A DNA stretch of 63,819 bases from DAIRDK01 sp035403225 (GTDB lineage: Bacteria; Bacteroidota; Bacteroidia; Bacteroidales; FEN-979), in contig DAONET010000013.1 of assembly GCA_035403225.1 (NCBI GenBank), positions 1 through 63,819 of the forward strand. The letters run 5' to 3'. Position numbers and translations under genes: made by a program. Positions 51,303-60,451 of this stretch are shown here, one piece after another. The notes under the pieces are model-generated. The model worked only from the letters and a program-made list of their open reading frames with translations. It did not search any database and was not told where the DNA came from. Numbering within the stretch: the first letter of the stretch is position 1; each line of letters starts with the position of its first letter.

Positions 51303-52922
51303 CTATCTTTTCGCTGCTGCAGCGTATTTCATGGCCGCAGCCACAAAGTTGACAAAGAGCGGATGCGGGCTGGCCACGGTGCTTTTATATTCAGGATGGA
51401 ACTGTACTCCGATAAAGAAAGGGTGATCTTTCAACTCCATGATCTCGACCAGATCATCCTTTTCGTTCAGTCCCACGGGGATCATGCCGGCCTCCCGGTA
51501 CCTTTCTTTATATTCGTTATTGAACTCATACCGGTGACGGTGACGTTCGGAGATATCTTCGTGCTGATAAATCTCGAAAGCCTTGGAATCTTTGGTGAGG
51601 TGGCATGGGTATGCGCCCAGCCTCATCGTCCCTCCCAGTCCGGAAATCTTCTTCTGGTCTTCCATCATGTCGATCACCGGGAACGGCGTTGTTTTATTGA
51701 ATTCGGTGGAATGAGCGTCTTTCAGTCCGAGGATATGACGTCCGAATTCGATGACGGCACATTGCATGCCGAGGCAGATACCGAGGAAGGGGATGTGTTG
51801 TTCACGGGCAAAACGGATCGCGGTGATCTTTCCTTCGATCCCGCGTTCACCGAAGCCGGGAGCCACGAGGATGCCATCCAGTCCGCCGAGTTTCTCCGCC
51901 ACGTTGTTGTCGTCGATATATTCCGACTGGAACGTCTTGACATTCACTTTGCACTCATTGGTAGCGCCGGCATGAACGAACGCTTCGTTGATGGATTTAT
52001 AGGCGTCTTTTAATTCGACGTATTTACCCACCAGACCGATGGTGACTTCCGATTTCGGATTTTTTAGTTTGAAAAGAAACTTCTCCCATTTTTCGAGATC
52101 GGGTTCGCGGTCAGCGGTAACTCTTACTTTTTTCAGGATCTCGAGATCGAGGTTTTCCTTCCTCATCAGGATAGGCACATCATAGATGGTCGGGGCATCG
52201 ATCGATTCCATGACGCATTCGGGAGCCACGTTGCAAAAGAGAGCGATCTTGTTACGTAGTCCTACCGGCAGGTGTCTTTCCGTACGGCAGATGATGATAT
52301 CGGGTTGCACTCCCTGTTCGAGCAGGGCTTTGACCGAATGCTGAGTAGGTTTTGTTTTCAGTTCGCCGGCGGCGGCCAGGTACGGAACCAGGGTAAGGTG
52401 GATCACCACGCTGTCGTGGCCCAGTTCCCATCTCAGCTGTCGGACGGCTTCGATGAAGGGTAGTGATTCAATATCGCCCACGGTGCCGCCGATCTCGGTG
52501 ATGAGGAAATCGAGATTGCCTTTTTCGGCCAGCAGTTTGATGCGGTTTTTTATTTCATCGGTGATATGAGGGATGACCTGAACAGTCTCGCCCAGGTACT
52601 CTCCTTTCCGTTCTTTCTGGATCACCGACTGATAAACGACGCCGGTGGTGACGTTGTTGGCCTGTGAAGTCGGCACGTTGGAGAAACGTTCGTAGTGGCC
52701 CAGATCCAGGTCTGTCTCCGCTCCGTCTTCGGTCACATAGCATTCGCCATGTTCGTATGGGTTCAAGGTACCCGGATCAATGTTGATATACGGGTCCAGT
52801 TTCTGAATGGTGACGGAGAAGCCACGGGCTCCAAGGAGTTTCGCGATGGATGATGATATAATTCCTTTGCCCAGGGAGGAAGTAACGCCCCCGGTAACAA
52901 AAATAAACTTGGTTTTTGACAT
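51303..52922 (-). CDS. pyrG: CTP synthase
   Basis: The ATG at 52922 (MSKTKFIFVTGGVTSSLGKGI) is preferred over a GTG three codons earlier. The 539-residue protein has the amidoligase P-loop region GGVTSSLGKGI, DPYINIDPGTL, TEIGGTVGDIES and the class I glutaminase with GICLGMQ (nucleophile Cys) and the His-Pro-Glu triad partner region GVQFHPEYKS. It makes CTP from UTP and glutamine. A TAATTTTG box is at 52958-52951. Confidence 0.96.
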   Translation of the reverse strand: MSKTKFIFVTGGVTSSLGKGIISSSIAKLLGARGFSVTIQKLDPYINIDPGTLNPYEHGECYVTEDGAETDLDLGHYERFSNVPTSQANNVTTGVVYQSVIQKERKGEYLGETVQVIPHITDEIKNRIKLLAEKGNLDFLITEIGGTVGDIESLPFIEAVRQLRWELGHDSVVIHLTLVPYLAAAGELKTKPTQHSVKALLEQGVQPDIIICRTERHLPVGLRNKIALFCNVAPECVMESIDAPTIYDVPILMRKENLDLEILKKVRVTADREPDLEKWEKFLFKLKNPKSEVTIGLVGKYVELKDAYKSINEAFVHAGATNECKVNVKTFQSEYIDDNNVAEKLGGLDGILVAPGFGERGIEGKITAIRFAREQHIPFLGICLGMQCAVIEFGRHILGLKDAHSTEFNKTTPFPVIDMMEDQKKISGLGGTMRLGAYPCHLTKDSKAFEIYQHEDISERHRHRYEFNNEYKERYREAGMIPVGLNEKDDLVEIMELKDHPFFIGVQFHPEYKSTVASPHPLFVNFVAAAMKYAAAAKR

Positions 52923-52950
52923 AGAAGACACAGGTCTTAGCGGGTTTTGA

Positions 52951-52958
52951 CAAAATTA
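52951..52958 (-). promoter_or_regulatory. Minus-7 box for pyrG
   Basis: TAATTTTG on the minus strand, about 28 bases before the start at 52922. Confidence 0.45.
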
Positions 52959-53001
52959 GGGTATTTTTTCCTTGCCGGGTTAATTTCGTCCTTTTTTCTG
53001 T

Positions 53002-53799
53002 TCAAGTATATTTTCTTCTGATAGCGAGGATCTCGGAGGCGATCTCTTCGATAGGTTTGCTGGTGACAGTGATGACGGGCCATTCGTACCTGGAGAAGAT
53101 CTTTTCGGCATAATGAAGCTCCTGTCGAACATGCGTGATGCTGGAGTATTCAGGGGTATTTCCTCCCAGGTACTGTTGCCGGGCGGTACGCAGGTTACTT
53201 AAGTCGGAGGCCTCGGTGGTAAGTCCGAACACCCGGCCAGGGGGCAGGGAAGCAAGGATAGCGGGCGGTTCCACGCCGAGGATGACCGGGTAGTTAGCGA
53301 CAAACCATCCGCGGAAGGCAAAATAGATGCTCAGGGGTGTTTTGAAGGTACGCGACACCCCTACCAGCACCAGTTCGGCTTTTTCATAATCATAATCACG
53401 CTGTCCGTCATCATGGTTGAACGCAAACTGCATCGAGTCGATCCGTTTGAAATATTCTTCGTTAAGTTTGAAGAATAATCCCGGTTTTTGCGTGGGGGTG
53501 TCAGCGAGATAATCGGACAAGCGGAACAACAGCGGACCCATGAGATCCATCGCCTGCACATGGTTGACCCGGCAGATCCTGGTCATGGTCTCGCGGAGAT
53601 TCTCGGAGACAAGGGTATGGAGGATGAACCCGTCGACAGCCTTCGCTTCCACTACCAACTCTTCCACCTGTTCAGCCGACCTGACCTCCTGTTTCATAAT
53701 CACCTCAACATCAACACCGGGAAACTGTGTCAAGGCAGCTTTCAGCACCTGTTGAGCTGTTCTCCCGGTCCCATCCGACACTACGAAAATCTTTTGCAT
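53002..53799 (-). CDS. Pyruvate, phosphate dikinase regulatory protein (DUF299)
   Basis: The 265-residue protein starts MQKIFVVSDGTGRTAQQVL, the DUF299 opening, and has the P-loop-like GVSRTFKTPLSIYFA plus GLTTEASDLSNLR. These bifunctional enzymes phosphorylate (with ADP) and dephosphorylate PPDK or PEP synthase. The motif KTP is intact. It implies a PPDK or PpsA in the genome. The gene is beside gapA, which fits central carbon control, but they diverge. Confidence 0.9.
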   Translation of the reverse strand: MQKIFVVSDGTGRTAQQVLKAALTQFPGVDVEVIMKQEVRSAEQVEELVVEAKAVDGFILHTLVSENLRETMTRICRVNHVQAMDLMGPLLFRLSDYLADTPTQKPGLFFKLNEEYFKRIDSMQFAFNHDDGQRDYDYEKAELVLVGVSRTFKTPLSIYFAFRGWFVANYPVILGVEPPAILASLPPGRVFGLTTEASDLSNLRTARQQYLGGNTPEYSSITHVRQELHYAEKIFSRYEWPVITVTSKPIEEIASEILAIRRKYT

Positions 53800-53877
53800 C
53801 TTTCCGGATTTTACACGTCATGAATAAAATATGATCTTCTTTTTATAATAATGGCATTTACCTCTGACGAAAAACCG

Positions 53878-53885
53878 TACCTTTG
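53878..53885 (+). promoter_or_regulatory. Minus-7 box for gapA
   Basis: TACCTTTG matches TAnnTTTG, 40 bases before the ATG at 53926. Confidence 0.55.
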
Positions 53886-53925
53886 CACCTTAAATATAAG
53901 TAAATCTATTTAATAATCTGCAGAT

Positions 53926-54930
53926 ATGAAAACGATAAAGGTTGCTATTAACGGTTTCGGCCGGATAGGCCGTTTAACTTTCAGGGCTCTGCTGAGGAAG
54001 AGCAATGTTGAGGTAGTCGCATTGAACGACCTGACCGATGCAAAGACCCTTGCATACCTGTTAAAATATGACTCCGTCCATGGGCGTTTCCCGGGCGAAG
54101 TAGGGGTAGATGGAGATTGCATTGTGGTGGATGGCAAGAAATACCGTGTATTTGCAGAGAAAGATCCGGCAGCCCTTCCGTGGCAGGAATCAGGCATCGA
54201 TGTGGTAGTGGAATGCACCGGTATTTTCAGAACCCGTGAGAAGATGATGAAACACATCACCGCGGGAGCCAAGAAAGTAGTCCTTTCCGTTCCTTCCGAC
54301 AGCAAGGATGACGTGGATGCCACTATCGTCCTCGGAGTAAACGGCCACCTCATTAACCCGTCGCTGCAACTGGTCTCCAACGCCTCCTGCACCACCAACT
54401 GTCTGGCGCCTGTCGCCAAGGTGCTGAACGACAATTTCGGGATCAAGCGCGGACTGATGAACACCATTCACAGCTACACCAATGACCAGATCATCCTGGA
54501 TGCTCCGCACAAGGATCTCCGGAGAGCCCGTGCAGCAGCCGTTTCCATCATCCCCACCAAAACCGGTGCTGCCAAAGCCATCGGGTTGGTCATCCCTGAA
54601 CTCGACGGTAAACTCGACGGCTTTGCCGTACGCGTACCGACCCCGGATGGTTCCCTCGTAGACCTGACCGTGGAGCTCGACCGCCCTGTCACCGCCGACG
54701 AAATCAACGCCGCCATGAAAACCGCTGCCAACGGCCCCATGAAAGGCATCCTGGAATATACCGAAGATCCCATTGTCAGTCATGATATCATCGGGAATAC
54801 CCATTCATCAATTTTTGATTCACTCATGACCAAGATCATCGGAGGAAACTTCGTTAAAGTCATTTCATGGTACGATAACGAAGCTGGTTATTCGAACCGT
54901 CTGGCCGATCTGGTAGAAAAAGTCGGCTAA
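53926..54930 (+). CDS. gapA: Glyceraldehyde-3-phosphate dehydrogenase
   Basis: The 334-residue protein is a complete GAPDH: NAD-binding NGFGRIGRLTFRALL, the catalytic ASCTTNC with its Cys, and SYTNDQIILDAPHKDLRRARAA. The C-terminal WYDNEAGYSNRL is also present. Substrate-binding residues are preserved. It works in glycolysis and gluconeogenesis. The helicase gene follows after five bases. Confidence 0.96.
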   Translation: MKTIKVAINGFGRIGRLTFRALLRKSNVEVVALNDLTDAKTLAYLLKYDSVHGRFPGEVGVDGDCIVVDGKKYRVFAEKDPAALPWQESGIDVVVECTGIFRTREKMMKHITAGAKKVVLSVPSDSKDDVDATIVLGVNGHLINPSLQLVSNASCTTNCLAPVAKVLNDNFGIKRGLMNTIHSYTNDQIILDAPHKDLRRARAAAVSIIPTKTGAAKAIGLVIPELDGKLDGFAVRVPTPDGSLVDLTVELDRPVTADEINAAMKTAANGPMKGILEYTEDPIVSHDIIGNTHSSIFDSLMTKIIGGNFVKVISWYDNEAGYSNRLADLVEKVG

Positions 54931-54935
54931 ATCAC

Positions 54936-56633
54936 ATGATAAGTTTTGAAGAACTGGGCGTTCATGAAACGTTCATCAACGCCCTGAAGGACCTTGGCTT
55001 CGAATGGCCAATGCCGGTCCAGGAGAAAGTTATACCCATTCTGTTGACGCAGGAAACCGATCTGGTGGCGTTAGCGCAGACAGGGACCGGTAAGACGGCG
55101 GCCTATGGGCTTCCGCTCCTTCAGCGAATAACCAAGAAGAGCAAATGGCCCGAAGCGCTGGTCCTCTGCCCTACCCGCGAACTCTGTATCCAGATCGCGG
55201 ATGACCTGAATGAGTTTGCCAAGTACGATGACGACCTCAGGGTATTGCCTGTTTACGGCGGCTCCAGCATCGACGTGCAGATCAACGCCCTGCGTAAAGG
55301 CGTGTCCATCGTGATCGCCACGCCGGGGAGGCTGCTCGACCTGTACAAGCGAAAAGCCATCAATATGCAGGCGGTGACGACCGTCGTCCTTGACGAGGCC
55401 GACGAGATGCTGAACATGGGTTTCCTGCCCGACATCACCGAGATTCTCTCGACGGTGCCGGAGGGATTTCATACCCTGCTGTTCTCCGCCACCATGCCGC
55501 CCGAAGTTGCCCAGATCGCCGGAAAATTCATGAACCATCCGGTCGAAGTGACCATCGGAACCCGGAATGCCGGCGCCGATAACATCCGTCATGTCTACTA
55601 TACTGTCCATGCAAAAGATAAGTACCTGGCGCTGAAGCGGATCGTCGATTTTTACCCGGACATTTACGGCATCGTCTTCTGCAGAACCCGTAAAGACACT
55701 CAGGAGATCGCCGACAAGCTGATCGCCGACGGCTACAACGCCGAATCGCTGCACGGTGAGCTCTCTCAGGCCCAACGTGATTACGTCATGCAGAAGTTCA
55801 GGATCCGTCACATCCGTCTGCTTGTTGCCACCGATGTGGCCGCCCGGGGACTCGATGTCGACGACCTGACGCATATCATCAACTACAGCCTCCCCGACGA
55901 CAACGATGCCTATACGCACCGCAGCGGAAGAACGGCCAGAGCAGGAAAGACAGGCATCTCCATCGCCATTGTCAACCTGAAAGAGAAGTATCAGATCCGC
56001 CAGATCGAAAAGAAGATCAACAAAACCTTTGTCAGCGCGAAAGTACCCACCGGCAAAGAGATCTGCGAGAAGCAACTCTTTAACCTCATCGACAGGATGG
56101 AGCGCGTGGATATTGAGAACACCGACATCGACACCTACCTGCCGGTAATCTATCGCAAGTTGGAATGGCTCAGCAAGGAAGAGGTGATCAAACGGTTTGT
56201 CGCTTTACGGTTCAACCAGTTCCTCGATTATTACAAGAACGCCGGGGATATCAGCGTACCTGACGAGCGAATGTCATCAGGTCCCCGCGACAAAAATCCG
56301 AAACGCAGCCATACCGACGAAAAGGTCACCTATGCCACCCTCTTTGTCAACAAAGGAAAAGCGATGGGTCTTTACCCGAGCGAACTGATCGAGCTGATCA
56401 ACCAAAATATGCCCGGGAAACGGGTTGCTATCGGGAAGATCGACCTGTCGAAAAGTTCTACCCGCTTTGAGGTAGATGCCAAATATGCCAAAGCGGTGAT
56501 CAAGTCCCTGACAGGAGCCATCTTTAATGGCATGACGTTGAAAGCCGGCTTCGCAGGCGGGAAATCAGAGGATGAGGCGCCACCGGAACCCTCCCGTTTC
56601 AAACGTAAAAAACCCCGGAAAAGCGACCGTTAG
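54936..56633 (+). CDS. DEAD-box RNA helicase with DbpA-type RNA-binding domain
   Basis: The 565-residue protein has Q-motif FEELGVHETFINALKDLGF, motif I AQTGTGKTAAYG, DEAD (VLDEADEML), SAT, and helicase-C motifs ATDVAARGLDVDDL and HRSGRTARAGKTG. The C-terminal 75 residues (TYATLFVNKGKAMGLYPSEL and on) form a DbpA/CsdA-like RNA-binding domain, and a basic tail ends the protein. It probably remodels structured RNA or assists ribosome assembly. The five-base spacing after gapA suggests co-transcription. Confidence 0.9.
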   Translation: MISFEELGVHETFINALKDLGFEWPMPVQEKVIPILLTQETDLVALAQTGTGKTAAYGLPLLQRITKKSKWPEALVLCPTRELCIQIADDLNEFAKYDDDLRVLPVYGGSSIDVQINALRKGVSIVIATPGRLLDLYKRKAINMQAVTTVVLDEADEMLNMGFLPDITEILSTVPEGFHTLLFSATMPPEVAQIAGKFMNHPVEVTIGTRNAGADNIRHVYYTVHAKDKYLALKRIVDFYPDIYGIVFCRTRKDTQEIADKLIADGYNAESLHGELSQAQRDYVMQKFRIRHIRLLVATDVAARGLDVDDLTHIINYSLPDDNDAYTHRSGRTARAGKTGISIAIVNLKEKYQIRQIEKKINKTFVSAKVPTGKEICEKQLFNLIDRMERVDIENTDIDTYLPVIYRKLEWLSKEEVIKRFVALRFNQFLDYYKNAGDISVPDERMSSGPRDKNPKRSHTDEKVTYATLFVNKGKAMGLYPSELIELINQNMPGKRVAIGKIDLSKSSTRFEVDAKYAKAVIKSLTGAIFNGMTLKAGFAGGKSEDEAPPEPSRFKRKKPRKSDR

Positions 56634-56647
56634 TATCTTCTTCCTGA

Positions 56648-57397
56648 TCAGGAGAGAAAGATCTTACGCAGAAGTTCTTTATCGGCGCCCACCTGATGTG
56701 CCAGGAAGAGGTCCATACCTCCGTAACTGGTTTCGATCTCGTCGAGAGCCGCATCGATATATTCATTCCTCACTTCCAGAAACGGCCGGATGACCTCTCC
56801 CCGGATCCCTTTTTCATTGGTTTTAGCGATGATCTTATCCGCCAGGTCTTTGGCAAAGACATTCGTGGCCAGATAGTCGGCCCGGATCACCTCTTCGGGG
56901 ACATCGAGGGCAGAGAGCAGAAACCAGGTAGCCAGTCCGGTACGATCTTTCCCGGCGGCGCAATGATAAACCACCGGCAGGTGACCGGGATCCTGGATGA
57001 TCTCGAAAAACTTCCGGAACGCGGCCGTCTGTCGGCGTACGATCAGGCGATAGTCGTCAGCCAGGACATGCAGGAAATCCTCCGGTTGTGATTCGTTGAT
57101 GGTCTTCGGGTCAAAGTCGTGTGTCGCCTCATTGATGGGGAGATGTATCCGGTGGGTGACCGTTGGCAACAGATCGTCGGGGCGGCGTGAGACCTCGGGA
57201 TCCGAGCGGAAGTCGATGATCGTCCGCAGTCCGGCGCTTTCCAGCCGGGGCATATCCTCCGGCTTCAGCGAGAACAGATCGCCGCTGCGGAATACCAGCC
57301 CATGCCGGATGGTACGCCCGTTGCGGACCGAAATGCCTCCCAGATCACGGAAATTGGGCCGGGAAGGAAGAATATATCCTTTTGAAATGACAGTCAA
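56648..57397 (-). CDS. Tyrosine/dual-specificity protein phosphatase
   Basis: The 249-residue protein has the catalytic motif Cys146-x5-Arg152 in HCAAGKDRTG and the N-terminal NFRDLGG plus FRSGDL typical of the bacterial Tyr-phosphatase group that includes phosphoinositide- and protein-tyrosine phosphatases. The Asp general acid region is DYLATN. It may remove phosphate from proteins or lipids. It is divergent from the SCP2 gene and shares a bidirectional promoter with it. Confidence 0.85.
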   Translation of the reverse strand: MTVISKGYILPSRPNFRDLGGISVRNGRTIRHGLVFRSGDLFSLKPEDMPRLESAGLRTIIDFRSDPEVSRRPDDLLPTVTHRIHLPINEATHDFDPKTINESQPEDFLHVLADDYRLIVRRQTAAFRKFFEIIQDPGHLPVVYHCAAGKDRTGLATWFLLSALDVPEEVIRADYLATNVFAKDLADKIIAKTNEKGIRGEVIRPFLEVRNEYIDAALDEIETSYGGMDLFLAHQVGADKELLRKIFLS

Positions 57398-57411
57398 TGA
57401 AAATCTTTTTA

Positions 57412-57437
57412 CAAAGTTAATGAATTCCTTAACTTTG
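57412..57437. promoter_or_regulatory. Symmetric bidirectional promoter between phosphatase and SCP2 gene
   Basis: CAAAGTTAA (57412-57420) and TTAACTTTG (57429-57437) are perfect inverted copies separated by eight bases. Each contains a TAACTTTG minus-7 box, one read leftward and one rightward. The phosphatase leader would be only about 10 bases, the SCP2 leader about 25. The arms could also bind a dimeric regulator. Confidence 0.6.
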
Positions 57438-57468
57438 GCCGCTTCTGAAGCAGAAAAACAACACAGGT

Positions 57469-57807
57469 ATGACGACCATTGAAGATATAAAAAAGGGACT
57501 TGAGTTCCTTAAATCCAAGGCACAGGGAGAGCGGTTCCGGGAGGCGACGGAAGACTTTGACCGGGTGGTGCAATATCATTTTACCGATCCCGAATACATC
57601 GGGCATTTTGCGATCCGGAATGGCGCTATCGAAGGGCCTTTCGAGGGAGAGAAACAGGGCGCTGAGATTCATGTAGAGATGACCGGCGACACCTTTACCG
57701 GGCTGTTGAATAAAGAGATCAATCCCCTGACCGCGTTGATCAAAGGACAGATCAAGATCAAAGCATCGTTCATGGACCTGATGAAACTGAAAAACATCGG
57801 AGGGTGA
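57469..57807 (+). CDS. SCP2 sterol-binding-domain protein
   Basis: The 112-residue protein matches the stand-alone SCP2 domain: an amphipathic helical start, VQYHFTDPEYIGHFAIRNGAIEGPFEGE, and EIHVEMTGDTFTGLLNKEINPLTALIKGQIKIKG-like end (KIKASFMDLMKL). Such proteins bind lipid molecules; the ligand here is unknown. It diverges from the phosphatase gene. Confidence 0.8.
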   Translation: MTTIEDIKKGLEFLKSKAQGERFREATEDFDRVVQYHFTDPEYIGHFAIRNGAIEGPFEGEKQGAEIHVEMTGDTFTGLLNKEINPLTALIKGQIKIKASFMDLMKLKNIGG

Positions 57808-57822
57808 TGGTATCCGCCTAAA

Positions 57823-57863
57823 ACAGCAATTGCTGTATTCCGGGGTTACCTTGAAATACAGCA
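57823..57863. repeat. Overlapping inverted repeats at a convergent gene junction
   Basis: ACAGCAATTGCTGT at 57823-57836 is a perfect palindrome. Its right half also pairs with AATACAGCA at 57855-57863 through TGCTGTATT at 57831-57839. The two folds exclude each other. It lies between the SCP2 gene and rpoD ends and may aid termination, but has no T-run. Confidence 0.45.
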
Positions 57864-57900
57864 ATCGACTGTCAACAGGGAACAACACTCATCCCCGGCC

Positions 57901-58764
57901 TCACCCGAGGTATGATTTAAGCATTTTACTCCGCGAAGAATGTTTCAGGCGACGGATGGCTTTTTCTTTGATCTGACGGACTCTTTCGCGCGTCAGGTCG
58001 AACATGGCGCCGATCTCTTCCAGGGAGTAATTATGGGGTACGCCGATCCCGTAAAACATATTGATGATCTCCCGTTCCTTCTCGGTGAGGGTGGCCAGTG
58101 AACGCTGGATCTCCTGCGATAACGATTCCCGAATGAGGTTGGCATCGGTATCGGGGGTATCTTCCGAGACGAAGACATCCAGCAGTTTCACCTCTTCATC
58201 CTGATCGATGGGAGCATCCATCGACACGGTGCGGGTTGACATACGAAGCGTCTCTTCCACTTTATGTTCGGGAATCTCCAGTTCTTTGGCGATCTCATCC
58301 AGCGACGGAGGACGTTCATACTTTTGTTCCAGTTTCACGCTAGCCTTGTTCAGCTTGCTCAGCGAGCCAACCTGGTTCAGGGGAAGCCTGACGATACGAG
58401 CCTGTTCGGCCAGCGCCTGCAGGATCGACTGCCGTATCCACCACACTGCATACGAGATGAACTTGAAACCACGCGTTTCATCAAAACGCCGGGCAGCCTT
58501 GATCAGACCCAGATTCCCCTCATTGATCAGGTCAGGAAGACTCAGTCCCTGGTTCTGGTACTGTTTGGCCACAGATACCACGAAACGCAGGTTTGCCTTG
58601 CACAGTTTCTCCAGGGCCATCTGATCGCCCTGCCGGATACGTTGTGCCAGCTGAACCTCCTCATCCGCACTGATCAACTCCTCCTTGCCAATATCCTGTA
58701 AATATTTGTCAAGCGAGGCCGTTTCACGGTTCGTGATGGATTTTGATATTTTAAGCTGTCTCAT
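57901..58764 (-). CDS. rpoD: Primary sigma factor RpoD, short Bacteroidota type
   Basis: The 287-residue protein begins MRQLKISKSITNRETASLDKYLQDI, typical of the Bacteroidota primary sigma that lacks the long region 1.1. It has region 2 (ANLRFVVSVAKQYQNQGLSLPDLI, AVWWIRQSI), region 3, and region 4 with TLEEIG-like NYSLEEIGAMFDLTRERVRQIK. It should direct transcription from the TAnnTTTG promoters noted here. Upstream of the start, AGGAG lies seven bases away, a clear Shine-Dalgarno sequence, which is uncommon in this phylum. Confidence 0.95.
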   Translation of the reverse strand: MRQLKISKSITNRETASLDKYLQDIGKEELISADEEVQLAQRIRQGDQMALEKLCKANLRFVVSVAKQYQNQGLSLPDLINEGNLGLIKAARRFDETRGFKFISYAVWWIRQSILQALAEQARIVRLPLNQVGSLSKLNKASVKLEQKYERPPSLDEIAKELEIPEHKVEETLRMSTRTVSMDAPIDQDEEVKLLDVFVSEDTPDTDANLIRESLSQEIQRSLATLTEKEREIINMFYGIGVPHNYSLEEIGAMFDLTRERVRQIKEKAIRRLKHSSRSKMLKSYLG

Positions 58765-58869
58765 AATTTTCTCCTAATTTATAACATTTTTTTCAAATGT
58801 CCAAACTTTCATATGTTTTTTTTGCCACAAACATCAAAATATTTTGGACACTTGTCGTATATTGCTGAT

Positions 58870-60309
58870 TTACAATCCTATACCATAATAAGCCCGGAGC
58901 CCGTTCGGATAGACACCCTCGATAAGCACGCCTCCATTGCCATCGCTTAGGGCATTTTTCAGCTCATTTATAGAACGTATCTTTTTCCTATCAATTGCGA
59001 TCAGGATGAAATTTTCTTTAATTCCGATATCTTGTAATTTACCTTCTCCGAGGCGCGTGATCTTAAAGCCGTTCTCCAGACCATATTTATTCAGTTCAGC
59101 CTGGCTGAGCTGTTCAAACTGTGCGCCCTGGATTGACATTTTGGTATCAGCGGCAGTGGCAGCCAACTGGGTATCTTCATCCTGTAACCTGACATTCATA
59201 GTGGTCTCATTCCCGTTGCGGACCACGGTCACCGGCACCACATCACCGGGGTTGTGCTGAGCCATGGACTCCAGCAGCTCCGATTTGCTGTTCACATCCA
59301 GTCCGTTGATCCTGACGATCACATCACCGGCGTTGATCCCGGCTTTCTGGGCAGCGCCGCCCTTGACCACATCATCGACATAGACGCCACGAATCATGGA
59401 CATCCCTTTATCTTTGGCGAACTGGTCGTCGATCTCGCGGTAGTATACCCCGATATAAGCGCGCTGTATCTTTCCGTAATTCATAAAGTCGCCTACCACC
59501 TTTTTCACGATGTTCACGGGGATGGCGAAGGAATAGCCGGTATAATACCCGGTTCCCGAAGCGATAGCGGCGTTGATGCCGATCAGTTGTCCGGCCGTAT
59601 TGACCAGCGCTCCCCCACTGTTACCCGGGTTCACGGCAGCATCGGTCTGGATAAATGACTCAACCGCTCCCTGTGATCCCAGGATGTTGATGTTACGCGC
59701 CTTGGCGCTCACGATACCTGCTGTAACGGTGGAAGTGAGGTTGAACGGGTTACCTACAGCCAGCACCCATTCTCCGATCTTTACTTCGTCGGAGTTACCG
59801 TAGGTAAGATAGGGCAGATTCTTTTCATCGATCCGGATCAGCGCCAGGTCGGTGGCAGGATCCGTACCTACGATCGTGGCGTTGTATTCACGTTTATCGT
59901 TCAGGGTGACCAAAATTTTATTGGCCTCCTGCACCACATGGTTATTGGTCACAATATATCCGTCGGGAGAAATGATCACCCCGGAACCCATTCCTTCGAG
60001 CGGAGTGGATTTTTGCTGGTAACGCGGACCTCCGAAGTTAAAGAAATCAAAAAAGTCATCGTATACCACGCTCTTACGTTCAAATTCCGTGCGAATATGC
60101 ACCACCGCGTGTACGGACATAGAAGCAGCCTGCTCAAAATCAGGCAGGTTGCCAGCGGGAGAATAACCGACTTCCCGGGCAGGAATGGTCGGTTCAATGG
60201 AAGAGCGTAAACGAGTTGTACGCCCGTCAATCATCTTTGAAAGTCCCAAAGCGACTGCACCACCTGCGATGGCAATCACAAATACTGCGACAAACCTCTT
60301 CATCTTCAT
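58870..60309 (-). CDS. degP: Deg/HtrA-family periplasmic serine protease
   Basis: The start at 60309 (MKMKRFVAVFVIAIAGG) begins the signal or anchor helix. Twelve earlier in-frame residues are polar. The trypsin-like triad is His124 (NNHVV), Asp154 (TDLALI) and Ser231 (GNSGGAL). Two PDZ domains follow (about 285-375 and 400-475), the second less conserved. The protein has 479 residues. Deg proteases degrade or refold damaged envelope proteins. The gene stands alone with no obvious stress-type promoter. Confidence 0.93.
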   Translation of the reverse strand: MKMKRFVAVFVIAIAGGAVALGLSKMIDGRTTRLRSSIEPTIPAREVGYSPAGNLPDFEQAASMSVHAVVHIRTEFERKSVVYDDFFDFFNFGGPRYQQKSTPLEGMGSGVIISPDGYIVTNNHVVQEANKILVTLNDKREYNATIVGTDPATDLALIRIDEKNLPYLTYGNSDEVKIGEWVLAVGNPFNLTSTVTAGIVSAKARNINILGSQGAVESFIQTDAAVNPGNSGGALVNTAGQLIGINAAIASGTGYYTGYSFAIPVNIVKKVVGDFMNYGKIQRAYIGVYYREIDDQFAKDKGMSMIRGVYVDDVVKGGAAQKAGINAGDVIVRINGLDVNSKSELLESMAQHNPGDVVPVTVVRNGNETTMNVRLQDEDTQLAATAADTKMSIQGAQFEQLSQAELNKYGLENGFKITRLGEGKLQDIGIKENFILIAIDRKKIRSINELKNALSDGNGGVLIEGVYPNGLRAYYGIGL

Positions 60310-60451
60310 AGCTTTGTTTATGTTAATTTTATCCAAAAACGACATTTTGTGATCGGTATTTCAACCGCATCTGTTAAATAAAAGTTAAATATTATGTATC
60401 GATTGCATTACTTTTCACCTTGTTACCGGATTAACCGGAAAAAATATTCCC

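Noticed and set aside
55071..56075. Long minus-strand frame inside the DEAD-box helicase gene
   Set aside because: Antisense shadow of a clear helicase with all motifs intact; no recognisable protein.
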